64,000 bases of DNA, from contig NZ_AUYB01000125.1 of NCBI RefSeq assembly GCF_001625655.1, positions 1 through 64,000 on the forward strand. The letters are read 5' to 3'. The stretch's first letter is position 1, and each line of letters opens with the position of its first letter. The translations under genes were made by a program, and so were the position numbers. Source of the stretch: Pseudoalteromonas luteoviolacea DSM 6061 (lineage in GTDB: Bacteria > Pseudomonadota > Gammaproteobacteria > Enterobacterales > Alteromonadaceae). This document shows positions 53,749 through 62,354 of this stretch, piece after piece. Under the pieces are notes generated by a model. It did no database searches. It was not told the DNA's origin and saw nothing but the letters and a program-made list of their open reading frames with translations.

Positions 53749-54744
53749 ATGAAATTACCGATGAAATTTATAACTACACTCGCAGCAATTGCGTCAATAG
53801 TGTCTATGCAAGGGTGCAGTATCACTGAGCAAAGTGAACAGCAAGGCATTGAAATCTCAACTATGTACGACTATGTCTTGCATGATTCAAAAAGCAAACT
53901 CCCCACTTCAATCGAACAAATTAGCGAAAACCTCAAAGATATTGATGTGATTTTTATTGGTGAATACCACTCTCATAGTGCTTCACATAAATTACAAGCT
54001 GACTTATTAACTGCATTGTATCTTCGCAACAAAAGATTAGTTCTTACGATGGAGCAATTTAGTCGTGATAAGCAACAAGTGCTCGACCAATATTTAGATA
54101 ATGAAATTGGCGAGCAAACCCTCATAAATGAAGGCGATGCATGGGAAAACTATCGAAGTGACTACCGCCCTCTTATAGAGTTTGCTAAAAGCAATCAACT
54201 CCCTGTATTTGCCGCCAATACCCCCCTTAGTATCGTTAGGTGTGTTGCGCGTAAGGGTCCTGAATTTATAAAAACTTTAGACAGTGAAAAGGAACTTTGG
54301 GTCGCTACGGATATCACAACCAGTACTTCTGCATATCAAGATAAATTTACCAGTGCAATGATGCACCATAAAACAAATAAATCACCCAATTCTAAAGTAA
54401 CTCTAAATAATAGTTTTTACGCTCAATTAGCGCGTGACAATACGATGGCTGAATCTATTTATAATGCGCATGTTAAATATCCAAAAAGTCAAATAGTACA
54501 CTTTAATGGCGCTTTTCATAGCAATCATTACCTTGGTACTGTTGACGCTTTAACACGCATAGCGCCTAATCTAAACATTGCCATTATTAGCCCTAACTTT
54601 CTAGATGAAGAAGTCGACTGGACAAAAGGCGATTACATCTACAAATTAAAACCGTTACCAGCTAGATATATAAAAAATGAAAATAAAGAAAAGTCTATTG
54701 TTAAAATGATCAATTCAAGAAGTAAGAGAAAGTGTGAACTGTAA
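53749..54744 (+). CDS. ChaN-family haem-binding lipoprotein
   Basis: A 331-residue lipoprotein with lipobox MQGC (Cys23). The family core is clear: DVIFIGEYHSHSASHKLQADLLTALY, VLTMEQFSRDKQQVLDQYL, WENYRSDYRPLIEFAKSNQLPVFAANTP and VHFNGAFHSNHYLG. ChaN relatives (DUF399) bind haem as cofacial dimers and are iron-regulated. The upstream Fur box fits that role. It is monocistronic. About 380 bases follow without a gene, with one hairpin at 54784-54808. Confidence 0.88.
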   Translation: MKLPMKFITTLAAIASIVSMQGCSITEQSEQQGIEISTMYDYVLHDSKSKLPTSIEQISENLKDIDVIFIGEYHSHSASHKLQADLLTALYLRNKRLVLTMEQFSRDKQQVLDQYLDNEIGEQTLINEGDAWENYRSDYRPLIEFAKSNQLPVFAANTPLSIVRCVARKGPEFIKTLDSEKELWVATDITTSTSAYQDKFTSAMMHHKTNKSPNSKVTLNNSFYAQLARDNTMAESIYNAHVKYPKSQIVHFNGAFHSNHYLGTVDALTRIAPNLNIAIISPNFLDEEVDWTKGDYIYKLKPLPARYIKNENKEKSIVKMINSRSKRKCEL

Positions 54745-54783
54745 ATAGCCATGAACTTTAATATAGAAATTTAAGCTTTTACA

Positions 54784-54808
54784 AGTAGAGGAGTAAGCCT
54801 CCTCTACT
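54784..54808. terminator. Stem-loop after the ChaN-like gene
   Basis: AGTAGAGGAG (54784-54793) pairs with CTCCTCTACT (54799-54808) over TAAGC. The stem is strong, but no U-tract follows on the plus strand, so it may be an RNA-stabilising structure rather than an intrinsic terminator. The remaining bases to 55123 show nothing notable. Confidence 0.5.
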
Positions 54809-55123
54809 AAACATGATGACGGTTAAAAAATTCTATATGTACTCTTAAGTCGAGCGTGGTTTTAATTCGAACAAAGTTAAGTATCTATAAGTATAAAAGC
54901 GCTTTCACACTAACTAATTTAGACTTCATGCTGTCAGGTGCCAAATAGGTGTCGTTAGAAAACGCATACATAGATTTAATTTCACTCAAGTTTCATCACA
55001 CTGGCAATCTCGTAAAAGATACAGTTTACAATAACGTGATTCCGTACCTTCAAAAATAGAGACAGCATTAAATAACAAAACTGAAAGAGAAATAATTATT
55101 GAGACATAGCTTTTATAAAACCA

Positions 55124-56134
55124 TCAAATGTCATTACTAGACTGTCTCTCAATAAATTCAAACGCATTGCTAGGTTGGTATGTACTGCTCTGTGAAATGC
55201 GCTGATATACACTCTCATGAAGCGACTCATTTGTTCTTTGAGCCGTTCCAAGTTGTCTAATCTTTTCTGAAAACTTATAGATCCAACTCATCGAATCTCG
55301 ATATTCGTCAAGGTGATGCGGCCTATAGTACGCTAAAAATTTTTCATTGAATATTAAGCCATGTCGTTTCGCACAGTCTTTTAACCAGTGCAATGAGATG
55401 TTTGCAAGACCATCTTTTGAATAACCACCGCCAACGTTACTATGGCTACCAGCAAACCATTTTTGCTCTAATGTTTGAGTAGAACCTGTAGGTAAAGTCC
55501 AAATGGCTGGTTTAAACGGGCCACGTTTCTCATCGATAGCCAAAGCATGATATGCATGTTGAATATTCTCTGTAAGACTCACATCATGAAATCGATATCG
55601 ACTATTTATTAGCTCAAATTTAAAAGGAACTCCCAGTGCGCCAACGGTATCCCAAACACCGACAAACTTAATGGAAACATCTACGCAATTGTGCTCTTTT
55701 TTAAATTTTGCGACTTCTGCATCTGAAGCATTATTTCGGTATAGACGATAGGCTTCTGGCATATAGAAAGCGTGATCTTTAGGTAGCAAGCCTATTTTGT
55801 TGATTAGGCCTATCGCACTGCGAATTGTGTAGGCTCCTCGGCTAAAACCAAAGCCAAAGATTTCATCACCTGGCTGGTAATTCAATACTAAAAATTGATA
55901 CGCCTTAAGCACATTTTCAGATAAGCCTACACCAAAGCCTCCACCTAATATTTTGTCTATTCCCCAATGCGTCCCTACACCCTCGCTATAGTAAACTACT
56001 TGGTGAATGCCATCGTGACATACAGGCTCGATCCCTCTGGCCAACTTAACGACATTAGTTGGTTTTCTTTTTCCGCGATCATATTGTGCAGGCTTGTTCC
56101 ACGTACCATCCATACACAACACTAGTCTTTTCAT
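55124..56134 (-). CDS. DUF2235 (Tle1-like) alpha/beta-hydrolase
   Basis: A 336-residue protein with the DUF2235 fold shared with type VI secretion phospholipase effectors of the Tle1 class. The nucleophile elbow GFSRG has Ser98 (EIFGFGFSRGAYTIRS), and the Asp is probably in FVGVWDTVGALG and the His in FAGSHSNVGGGY. It begins RLVLCMDGTWN, typical for the family. No signal peptide. Many free-standing homologues have no proven role. Here there is no VgrG, PAAR, immunity gene or other T6SS gene beside it. AAGGGAAG precedes the ATG ending at 56134. Confidence 0.87.
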   Translation of the reverse strand: MKRLVLCMDGTWNKPAQYDRGKRKPTNVVKLARGIEPVCHDGIHQVVYYSEGVGTHWGIDKILGGGFGVGLSENVLKAYQFLVLNYQPGDEIFGFGFSRGAYTIRSAIGLINKIGLLPKDHAFYMPEAYRLYRNNASDAEVAKFKKEHNCVDVSIKFVGVWDTVGALGVPFKFELINSRYRFHDVSLTENIQHAYHALAIDEKRGPFKPAIWTLPTGSTQTLEQKWFAGSHSNVGGGYSKDGLANISLHWLKDCAKRHGLIFNEKFLAYYRPHHLDEYRDSMSWIYKFSEKIRQLGTAQRTNESLHESVYQRISQSSTYQPSNAFEFIERQSSNDI

Positions 56135-56269
56135 TGTACTTCCCTTCAACTAATTGAATTACTTAAATAACGTTGGCTAAGATACAATTAAATAAGCTGA
56201 TAATGAAGGGCAATATTTTCCTTCTTAATGTAAAACTACTGTAATCGTATAAAAGGGTTACTCACAATT

Positions 56270-56578
56270 TCATGTGACGACATCATAGCTGCGAATAATT
56301 GTTGCTTCTTTAACCGATGGCGTAAAGTATTGCGCCTTGATTGCTAAATACCTTTCATCTTGAAAAAACGCTTGCATGATTTCTTTGTTTGGAAATTGGA
56401 TAGTAAACAAACGGTTTATTCCGTGTTCTACCTCTTTCTTTAACACTTTCTGTACCTGAAAGTCATAAACGAAGCCTCCACCCATCTCATGTAAAATTGG
56501 TTTCATTGCTGCACGATAATCAGCATACAAAGATTCATTTTGTACTTCTATACCGACTAGTATTTCAAATTTAGTCAT
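56270..56578 (-). CDS. DUF1330 domain protein
   Basis: A 102-residue small cytoplasmic protein with the dimeric ferredoxin-like pattern of DUF1330 and related families: MTKFEILVGIEVQNESLYADYRAAMKPILHEMGGGFVYDF, then FTIQFPNKEIMQAFFQDERYLAIKAQYF. The function is unknown. The start is the ATG ending at 56578 with AAGGAT upstream; the frame continues to 56617. It is divergent from the deaminase gene. Confidence 0.78.
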   Translation of the reverse strand: MTKFEILVGIEVQNESLYADYRAAMKPILHEMGGGFVYDFQVQKVLKKEVEHGINRLFTIQFPNKEIMQAFFQDERYLAIKAQYFTPSVKEATIIRSYDVVT

Positions 56579-56666
56579 GAGTAATATCCTTTTTGGTTTA
56601 GAGACTATATCTTGCAATAAAGAGTTTGTACCTACAATCTTAATTCCAACATTTCTATGGAGTTAA

Positions 56667-57320
56667 ATGATTAAGCATCTTTCCTTCACAATTGCTCCTC
56701 ATTGTTCTTTTATATGTTATGACAGTTGCAATTATTTGGATAAAATAATGATCAAACCTTTGTTCAATCAAAATACTGAAATCAATGACATCACATTAAA
56801 TGTCATTGCACATATGCCGACTACGAGTTTATCTACATTGATTTCTTGTGAGTTTTCTGAGCACCTGCAGGATAAAGACTTTATGCGCATAGCGGTATTG
56901 TTAGCTCAAAAAAGCCGCGACGAGGGTGGTTGCCCAATAGGTGCGGTAATCGTCGACAATGATACAAAGCAAATTGTTGGTAAAGGGCACAATACACTTG
57001 TACAAGAATCTCACCCATATAATCATGGTGAAACAAGCGCCATAAGAGACGCAGGCAGGATTGATTTTTCTAAAACAACGCTATACACCAGTTTAAGCCC
57101 GTGCGATGTATGTGCAACTTTGCTGTATATGCGAGGGTTTAATCGCGTGGTCGTTGGAGATGTCACTAATGCGAGTGGAAATGAGCCTTTACTCATTGAA
57201 AAAGGTATACAAGTCAATATTCTCGAGGATCAAGTTGGCATTAAACAGTACGCTGACTTTAGAAAAGAAAAACCCGAACAGGATTTAGAAGACTGGCAAG
57301 GTCTAGCGGCTTTAAAGTGA
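56667..57320 (+). CDS. Nucleoside/cytosine deaminase (CDA-like zinc enzyme)
   Basis: 217 residues. The C-terminal 145 residues are a deaminase domain: FMRIAVLLAQKSRDEGGCPIGAVIV, zinc ligands His120 and Cys146/Cys149 (PCDVC) and proton shuttle Glu122 (NHGETSAIRDAGR), plus VVVGDVTNASG. The pattern is closest to yeast-type cytosine deaminases and guanine/nucleoside deaminases. About 70 residues precede the domain and are not part of it, so either the gene has an unusual N-terminal extension or translation starts later. GGAG sits four bases before the ATG at 56667. Confidence 0.85.
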   Translation: MIKHLSFTIAPHCSFICYDSCNYLDKIMIKPLFNQNTEINDITLNVIAHMPTTSLSTLISCEFSEHLQDKDFMRIAVLLAQKSRDEGGCPIGAVIVDNDTKQIVGKGHNTLVQESHPYNHGETSAIRDAGRIDFSKTTLYTSLSPCDVCATLLYMRGFNRVVVGDVTNASGNEPLLIEKGIQVNILEDQVGIKQYADFRKEKPEQDLEDWQGLAALK

Positions 57321-57323
57321 CGA

Positions 57324-57351
57324 AATAGGCCTTGTAACATCAAGGCCTATT
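57324..57351. terminator. Bidirectional terminator between the deaminase gene and yceI
   Basis: AATAGGCCTTG (57324-57334) pairs perfectly with CAAGGCCTATT (57341-57351) over a 6-nt loop, between convergent genes. Confidence 0.85.
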
Positions 57352-57356
57352 CTTTG

Positions 57357-57932
57357 TTAAAGCTTAATACCTTCAATATGCAATTCTAGGGTTACATGAG
57401 TAGACGCAGGACCAAGGTTGTAGTCAATTCCGAAATCTTTCAATTTAATCGATGTTTCTCCCGAGAAACCTGCGCGGTACCCGCCCCAAGGATCTTTCCC
57501 TTCACCAATTTTTTCAACCGGAAACGTGATTGTACGTTTCACACCATGGAGCTCTAATATTCCTGTCAACTTGCCTTCGTTGTCGTTCAATTGCTCGTAT
57601 TTAGTACTCTCGAAAGTCGCTTTAGGGAATTTTTTTACATTTAGAAAATCTTTTCCACGCAGATGCTTGTCTCGCTCAGCATGATTTGAGTCGATGCTAG
57701 CAGTGTTGATCACAACATTAATTTTTGACGCGTTTGGATTCGATTTGTCATAGGTAAATTTACCATCAAAATCATTGAATCGACCTGTAAGCCAACTATA
57801 GCCTAAATGCTTAATCTTAAAATTGATAAAAGCATGCGCACCAGCTTTATCGATTTTGTATTCGGCTGCCTCTGCCATGCCTGATATCGCTAAACCAGCA
57901 GCTACAATCGCTGATAACATACGTTTTTTCAT
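57357..57932 (-). CDS. yceI: YceI-family periplasmic isoprenoid-binding-like protein
   Basis: A 191-residue exported lipocalin-like protein with a signal peptide ending near GMAEA. Family features: YKIDKAGAHAFINFKIKHLGYSWLTGRFNDFDG, HAERDKHLRGKDFLNVKKFP, LELHGVKRTITFPV and FGIDYNLGPASTHVTLELHIEG. YceI proteins bind polyisoprenoids (family knowledge). It lies 23 nt after the cytochrome b561 gene, the same pairing as the yceJ-yceI operon of E. coli. Confidence 0.94.
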   Translation of the reverse strand: MKKRMLSAIVAAGLAISGMAEAAEYKIDKAGAHAFINFKIKHLGYSWLTGRFNDFDGKFTYDKSNPNASKINVVINTASIDSNHAERDKHLRGKDFLNVKKFPKATFESTKYEQLNDNEGKLTGILELHGVKRTITFPVEKIGEGKDPWGGYRAGFSGETSIKLKDFGIDYNLGPASTHVTLELHIEGIKL

Positions 57933-57955
57933 ATATTCCTCTCAAGATACTGTAA

Positions 57956-58507
57956 TTAGTTTTCTTTATTCACTTTTAACATGCGGACCAAACCGCCATC
58001 TTTATTTATAAATTGATGCTTTAAAGCAGCACCAATATGCCCTGCAACAGATACCATTAATGCCCATGCCAACCAAAAGTGGATTTCACCAACGATATCC
58101 TCTTGATTGTCGAAAGACCAAGGCAGCGCGGGAACATTAACCAGTTCAAATACAGCTATAGGTCGGCCATCTGCAGTGGAGATTAAATAACCGCTCACCA
58201 TAATTAATAACATCAACGCATAAAGCACAAAATGCCCTATTCTCGCGGCGGTCTGTTCTAATTTAGAGCCAGGCAAATCATTTGGCTTCACATTGATTTG
58301 TCGCCATATCAACCTAATCACCAAAAAAGCAATAAGCAGCATTCCGATGGATTTGTGCAAATCTAATGAGCCTCGATACCAAGGGTCATAATATGTTAAC
58401 TCCACCATATACAGGCCAAGTCCAAACATAAAAAATATCGAGATAGCCATCACCCAATGAATGAGAATGGCAACTACACCAAAACTTTTTTCTGTATTCT
58501 TTAGCAC
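57956..58507 (-). CDS. yceJ: Cytochrome b561 (YceJ-like)
   Basis: A 183-residue inner-membrane dihaem cytochrome with four hydrophobic segments and histidines at the usual positions: LIHWVMAISIFF, DLHKSIGMLLIAF, IGHFVLYALMLLIMVSGYL and VAGHIGAALKHQF. It likely moves electrons from quinol to a periplasmic partner. The start is GTG, with AGGAAG upstream. It is the first gene of the pair with yceI and is divergent from a LysR gene. Confidence 0.92.
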   Translation of the reverse strand: MLKNTEKSFGVVAILIHWVMAISIFFMFGLGLYMVELTYYDPWYRGSLDLHKSIGMLLIAFLVIRLIWRQINVKPNDLPGSKLEQTAARIGHFVLYALMLLIMVSGYLISTADGRPIAVFELVNVPALPWSFDNQEDIVGEIHFWLAWALMVSVAGHIGAALKHQFINKDGGLVRMLKVNKEN

Positions 58508-58578
58508 CGTGCTTCCTACCTCGTCAGATACTTGAGCCTAGATTACCGATTTAAATTACTCATAAGTAGTGCATAATT

Positions 58579-58593
58579 CACAAAACTGTTGTG
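58579..58593. promoter_or_regulatory. Inverted repeat in the divergent yceJ/lysR promoter region (candidate operator)
   Basis: CACAAAACTGTTGTG has 5-base arms CACAA/TTGTG around a 5-base centre and lies 50 bases before the LysR ATG and 71 before yceJ. The size and position suit a LysR-type regulator site. Confidence 0.4.
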
Positions 58594-58643
58594 CAAAAAA
58601 GTATATACTAATAACTTAGACGAATTGGAATAACTTATCTTCA

Positions 58644-59537
58644 ATGCAAAAGTTAAATTGGGATGACTTTAGAGTTGCGCATATTGTGGCAAAAGCAGGT
58701 TCTTTGGCCAAAGCAGCAGCACTGTTACAGTGTAATCACACTACCGTTTTACGCCATATCAACCGCTTAGAAGAAGCGCTGAACGTTAAACTGTTTATTC
58801 GCCACCAAAGAGGCTACAAACTCACTGATGCAGGAGTCATCATGAGCGAGGTCCTGCCAGAAATCGATTCACAATTTTTGTCCCTAGAAGATAAGTTGCA
58901 GAGTATCCAACAAGACTTTAGCGGCAAAATTAGAATAACAACTGTTACCTCTTACTCTGCACTCTTAGCGCCAGCCCTGCAAGCATTTAGACGACAATAC
59001 CCTAAGGTAAGAGTAGAGTTGCTCGCAACCGACGAGGTCATTCCAGCGCAAAGTGGTGCTGTACATGTTGCGCTGCGAGCCGGTCCTAAGCCTCAAGATC
59101 CAGATATTATTGTACGTCACGTTGCTTCAATTACCATGGCGTATTATGCATCTCAAAGTTATGTAGACGAGTTTGGGTTACCGAATGATGTGTCACAGAT
59201 GAATGAACATCAGTGGCTCATGCCAGACAAGAGTAAGCACCATATACCATTTATTAATGAAGTTATAAAAAGGCTATGTAATGACAGCGTCGTATATTCG
59301 AGCAATCAATTTTTAGACATTCAATCTGCGGTGCTTTGCGGAATGGGGATTGGGCCAGTTTCAGAATTGGAGGCGAGCAAGCATAAACATCTAGTAAAGC
59401 TCAATAGTAGTGACTTGTTTGCAACTGACTTTGTCGGCTCGCTTTGGTATACCTATCATAAAGACTTAAAAGATAACGCAAAAGTCAAAGCTCTCTATGA
59501 GTTTTTTCTCAACCATACGCGCCATTTGTCAGCATAA
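58644..59537 (+). CDS. LysR-family transcriptional regulator
   Basis: A 297-residue regulator. The N-terminal winged HTH has WDDFRVAHIVAKAGSLAKAAALLQCNHTTVLRHINRLEEALNVKLF, followed by an effector domain starting near residue 90 (GKIRITTVTSYSALLAPALQAFRRQYPKVRVELL). Its sequence is closest to LysR members that act on a neighbouring operon. It is divergent from yceJ-yceI, so control of that pair is likely. The effector is unknown. A convergent cupin gene starts 48 bases after its stop. Confidence 0.92.
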   Translation: MQKLNWDDFRVAHIVAKAGSLAKAAALLQCNHTTVLRHINRLEEALNVKLFIRHQRGYKLTDAGVIMSEVLPEIDSQFLSLEDKLQSIQQDFSGKIRITTVTSYSALLAPALQAFRRQYPKVRVELLATDEVIPAQSGAVHVALRAGPKPQDPDIIVRHVASITMAYYASQSYVDEFGLPNDVSQMNEHQWLMPDKSKHHIPFINEVIKRLCNDSVVYSSNQFLDIQSAVLCGMGIGPVSELEASKHKHLVKLNSSDLFATDFVGSLWYTYHKDLKDNAKVKALYEFFLNHTRHLSA

Positions 59538-59585
59538 TGTCACTGTATTGGTTTGCTGCATAAACGCGCAAACCAACCTTATCAA

Positions 59586-60005
59586 TCACTGCTTTTTAAC
59601 TGTTATTGCTTTGCCTTTTTCCCCCGCATAAAAAACAATGATCCTCACGTCTTCTTCCCCAAGTGCTTTCCCTGTGTGGACTTGATTAACCAGCTCCACT
59701 ATCGGATCGCCAGCATTGAGCATCAGTACTTCTCCACTAGGTTTAGTCACTTTAAGTTGCCCTTTAATTACCACTCCTGCGTTTATAACAGGATGGATGT
59801 GAAGTGGCAATGTCGTACCAGCGGGTATATTGATATCCAAAATTGTAATTTCTGGCGTACCGCTTGGATAAGCTGGCAATGATGAGCCATCCCAGCTATT
59901 AGTTGTCTTAACGAGCGTATTTACGCTGACATTGCCTTGTTGAGCAACAGAGTAAAAGCTAGAAAGTGTAGATGCAAAAGCAATGGCTGTGAGGTATTTT
60001 TTCAT
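59586..60005 (-). CDS. Cupin-domain secreted protein
   Basis: 139 residues with a signal peptide (about 1-21, ending YSVAQQ) and a single cupin domain: ILDINIPAGTTLPLHIHPVINAGVVIKGQL and LMLNAGDPIVELVNQVHTG. His residues in LHIHP and the later VH could bind metal. The function is unknown; related proteins are often annotated as periplasmic cupins. A terminator at 60131 lies upstream, so it has its own promoter. Confidence 0.82.
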   Translation of the reverse strand: MKKYLTAIAFASTLSSFYSVAQQGNVSVNTLVKTTNSWDGSSLPAYPSGTPEITILDINIPAGTTLPLHIHPVINAGVVIKGQLKVTKPSGEVLMLNAGDPIVELVNQVHTGKALGEEDVRIIVFYAGEKGKAITVKKQ

Positions 60006-60130
60006 ACTAACTCGGTTTCCGTGTGAATTTGGAAACTACCTTAATCAAGAGCAATAGCCTTTACCATAGGAAATGATAAAAATGAGCCGAAAATATTAAA
60101 TTGGTCTTACGAAGTCCTCTATTTATATCA

Positions 60131-60155
60131 AAAAGCCCGCTTTTAGCGGGCTTTT
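60131..60155 (-). terminator. sulP terminator
   Basis: AAAAGCCCGC (60131-60140) pairs with GCGGGCTTTT (60146-60155) over TTTTA. On the minus strand it follows sulP by 20 bases. Confidence 0.85.
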
Positions 60156-60175
60156 ATAGACAATCAAAATATCTT

Positions 60176-61732
60176 TTATGCGAGCTTATCTGAAGCGACT
60201 TTATATTTCGGATCTTCTATCACATTGACTTCCACTAAATCACATGCCTTATCCAATAATTGTTTACAATCTTGGCTAAGGTGGCGCAGATGTAGCTTCT
60301 TACCAGCTTTAGTATACTTGTCTGCTAGTGCATCAATTGCTTCAATAGCACTATGATCTGCCACTCGGCTATGCTTAAATTCTACAATCACATCATCAGG
60401 ATCGTTTGCAACATCAAATAGCTCAGCAAAGTTTTTCACAGAACCAAAGAACAACGGACCATGTAACTCGTATACTTTTGAACCTTCTTCGTCTATGTAG
60501 TTACTCGTATAGATATGCTTCGCATGCTCCCAAGCAAAAACCAGCGCAGAAACGATAACACCCACACAAACTGCAATTGCAAGATCAGTTACTACCGTTA
60601 CACCAGATACAAGCACAATTACAAATGCATCACTCTTTGGAATACGCTTCATTAGACGGAAGCTTGACCACTCAAATGTGCCCAATACAACCATGAACAT
60701 AACACCGACAAGGGCCGCCAATGGAATCATTTCGATTAAACCAGCTGCAAATAAAATAAAGCCCAATAATAGTAAAGCAGCAGTAATACCAGACAATCTA
60801 CTTCGGCCGCCTGAGTTAATATTGATCATTGACTGACCAATCATTGCACAACCACCCATAGCACCAAACACACCGCACGTTACGTTTGCTGCGCCTTGAC
60901 CGACACATTCACGGTTACTATTACCGCGAGTTTCAGTGATTTCATCGATAAGCGTCAAGGTTAGTAGTGATTCAATCAGACCAATTGCTGCCAAAATAAG
61001 TGCATAAGGGAAAATAATTTTGAATGTTTCTAAGTTCCAAGGTACATCTGGAATATGAAACGCAGGGAAACCACCAGCAATCGTTGCATCTGCATTACCA
61101 CTCATATCTTTAAGGTAATCCAATACATTTCGTGCATCTAAATCAAATCCAATCACAATTCCCGTTACAACGAGGATTGCCGCAAGACTTGATGGAATAG
61201 CCGTGGTTAATTTTGGTAAGAAATGAATAATACCCATGGTTAAAGCAACAAGACCCGCCATGATGTATAGCTCAGAGCCTTGCATCCATTGAAGCGTTCC
61301 AGAGTCATCCATCACTTTGAATTGGCCAAGTTGTGCTAGGAAAATAACTATCGCAAGACCATTAACAAACCCCAGCATTACCGGGTGCGGTACCATCCTG
61401 ATAAATTTACCAAGTTTAAATATACCAGCAAGGATCTGAAGAATACCCATCAATAGAACCGTGGCAAAAAGATATTCCACTCCATGTTCAACCACAAGGC
61501 TTACCATAACTACTGCAAGTGCACCAGTCGCACCTGAAATCATGCCTGGACGTCCACCAAAAATTGATGTGATAAGTCCAACGATGAACGCTGCATAAAG
61601 ACCAACAAGTGGGTCCACTTGTGCAACAAACGCGAATGCGACCGCTTCAGGAACCAGTGCCAACGCAACGGTTAAACCTGACAGCACGTCGTTCTTAGCA
61701 GAGCTCGGCGCTTTGCCTATAAGATTAAACAT
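60176..61732 (-). CDS. SulP-family inorganic anion transporter
   Basis: A 518-residue membrane transporter (SLC26-like) with about twelve hydrophobic segments and a C-terminal STAS domain (about residues 420-515, GPLFFGSVKNFAELFDV, VIVEFKHSRVADHSAIEAIDALADKY). The N-terminal part has VLSGLTVALALVPEAVAFAFVAQVDPLVGLYAAF, with an acidic Glu in the transport region. Substrates in the family include sulfate, bicarbonate and dicarboxylates; none is settled here. The ATG follows GGGGATATAA. No carbonic anhydrase is adjacent. Confidence 0.93.
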   Translation of the reverse strand: MFNLIGKAPSSAKNDVLSGLTVALALVPEAVAFAFVAQVDPLVGLYAAFIVGLITSIFGGRPGMISGATGALAVVMVSLVVEHGVEYLFATVLLMGILQILAGIFKLGKFIRMVPHPVMLGFVNGLAIVIFLAQLGQFKVMDDSGTLQWMQGSELYIMAGLVALTMGIIHFLPKLTTAIPSSLAAILVVTGIVIGFDLDARNVLDYLKDMSGNADATIAGGFPAFHIPDVPWNLETFKIIFPYALILAAIGLIESLLTLTLIDEITETRGNSNRECVGQGAANVTCGVFGAMGGCAMIGQSMININSGGRSRLSGITAALLLLGFILFAAGLIEMIPLAALVGVMFMVVLGTFEWSSFRLMKRIPKSDAFVIVLVSGVTVVTDLAIAVCVGVIVSALVFAWEHAKHIYTSNYIDEEGSKVYELHGPLFFGSVKNFAELFDVANDPDDVIVEFKHSRVADHSAIEAIDALADKYTKAGKKLHLRHLSQDCKQLLDKACDLVEVNVIEDPKYKVASDKLA

Positions 61733-61762
61733 TTATATCCCCAGTGTTTTTTACTACGACAG

Positions 61763-61797
61763 AAAAGCGCTGGATCCTAACAAAATCCAGCGCTTTT
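61763..61797. terminator. Terminator between sulP and the Lrp/AsnC gene
   Basis: AAAAGCGCTGGAT (61763-61775) pairs perfectly with ATCCAGCGCTTTT (61785-61797). The long stem stands between two minus-strand genes and ends the Lrp-like transcript. Confidence 0.85.
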
Positions 61798-61844
61798 AAC
61801 AAACATGATACATTATAGTGTTAAATTGAGATGTCTGTGTGACA

Positions 61845-62306
61845 CTAAATGATTGGCAACGCAGTAGAGCGCTTAACGCATGTCATGGTTACATTAGAGT
61901 GAACCTCTTGAACGTACTCGAGGTTTAAGAGATTGTCTCGAACAAATAATTCGTACCCTTCAATCCCTTTAGAAATGATGCGTAACATGAAATCCATGGT
62001 ACCGGCCATAGTGTAACACTCTGTTACTTCATCATAGCTCATTATCAGCTTTTCAAATTCAGCAAGATTGTTACGCCCATGATTGGATAGCTTTACATGA
62101 GCATAAACCAGCATATCAAAACCAAGCTGCTTTTCATCCAAAAGTGCAACTTTCCCTTTGATAAACCCATCTTGCTCCAATTTAGCTATTCGTCTCCAAC
62201 AGGGTGATTGTGACAATCCAACTTTGTCTGCAATTTCTGCTGTAGACAGGCTGGCATCCTGCTGTAACAACGCTAATATCTGACGATCAACTTGATTTAA
62301 TGACAT
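61845..62306 (-). CDS. Lrp/AsnC-family transcriptional regulator
   Basis: A 153-residue regulator with HTH VDRQILALLQQDASLSTAEIADKVGLSQSPCWRRIAKLEQDG and a RAM domain with YAHVKLSNHGRNNLAEF and TECYTMAGTMDFMLRI. The sequence differs clearly from the lrp at 34879; it belongs to the group with SQSPCWRRI, found near amino-acid or peptide genes. It lies 48 bases after gloC on the same strand, so it may be co-transcribed with the M14 peptidase and gloC. Confidence 0.9.
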   Translation of the reverse strand: MSLNQVDRQILALLQQDASLSTAEIADKVGLSQSPCWRRIAKLEQDGFIKGKVALLDEKQLGFDMLVYAHVKLSNHGRNNLAEFEKLIMSYDEVTECYTMAGTMDFMLRIISKGIEGYELFVRDNLLNLEYVQEVHSNVTMTCVKRSTALPII

Positions 62307-62354
62307 ATTTATCTTTATATTTTAGTGTTAAACATTACGCTATTCACGCAGTTA

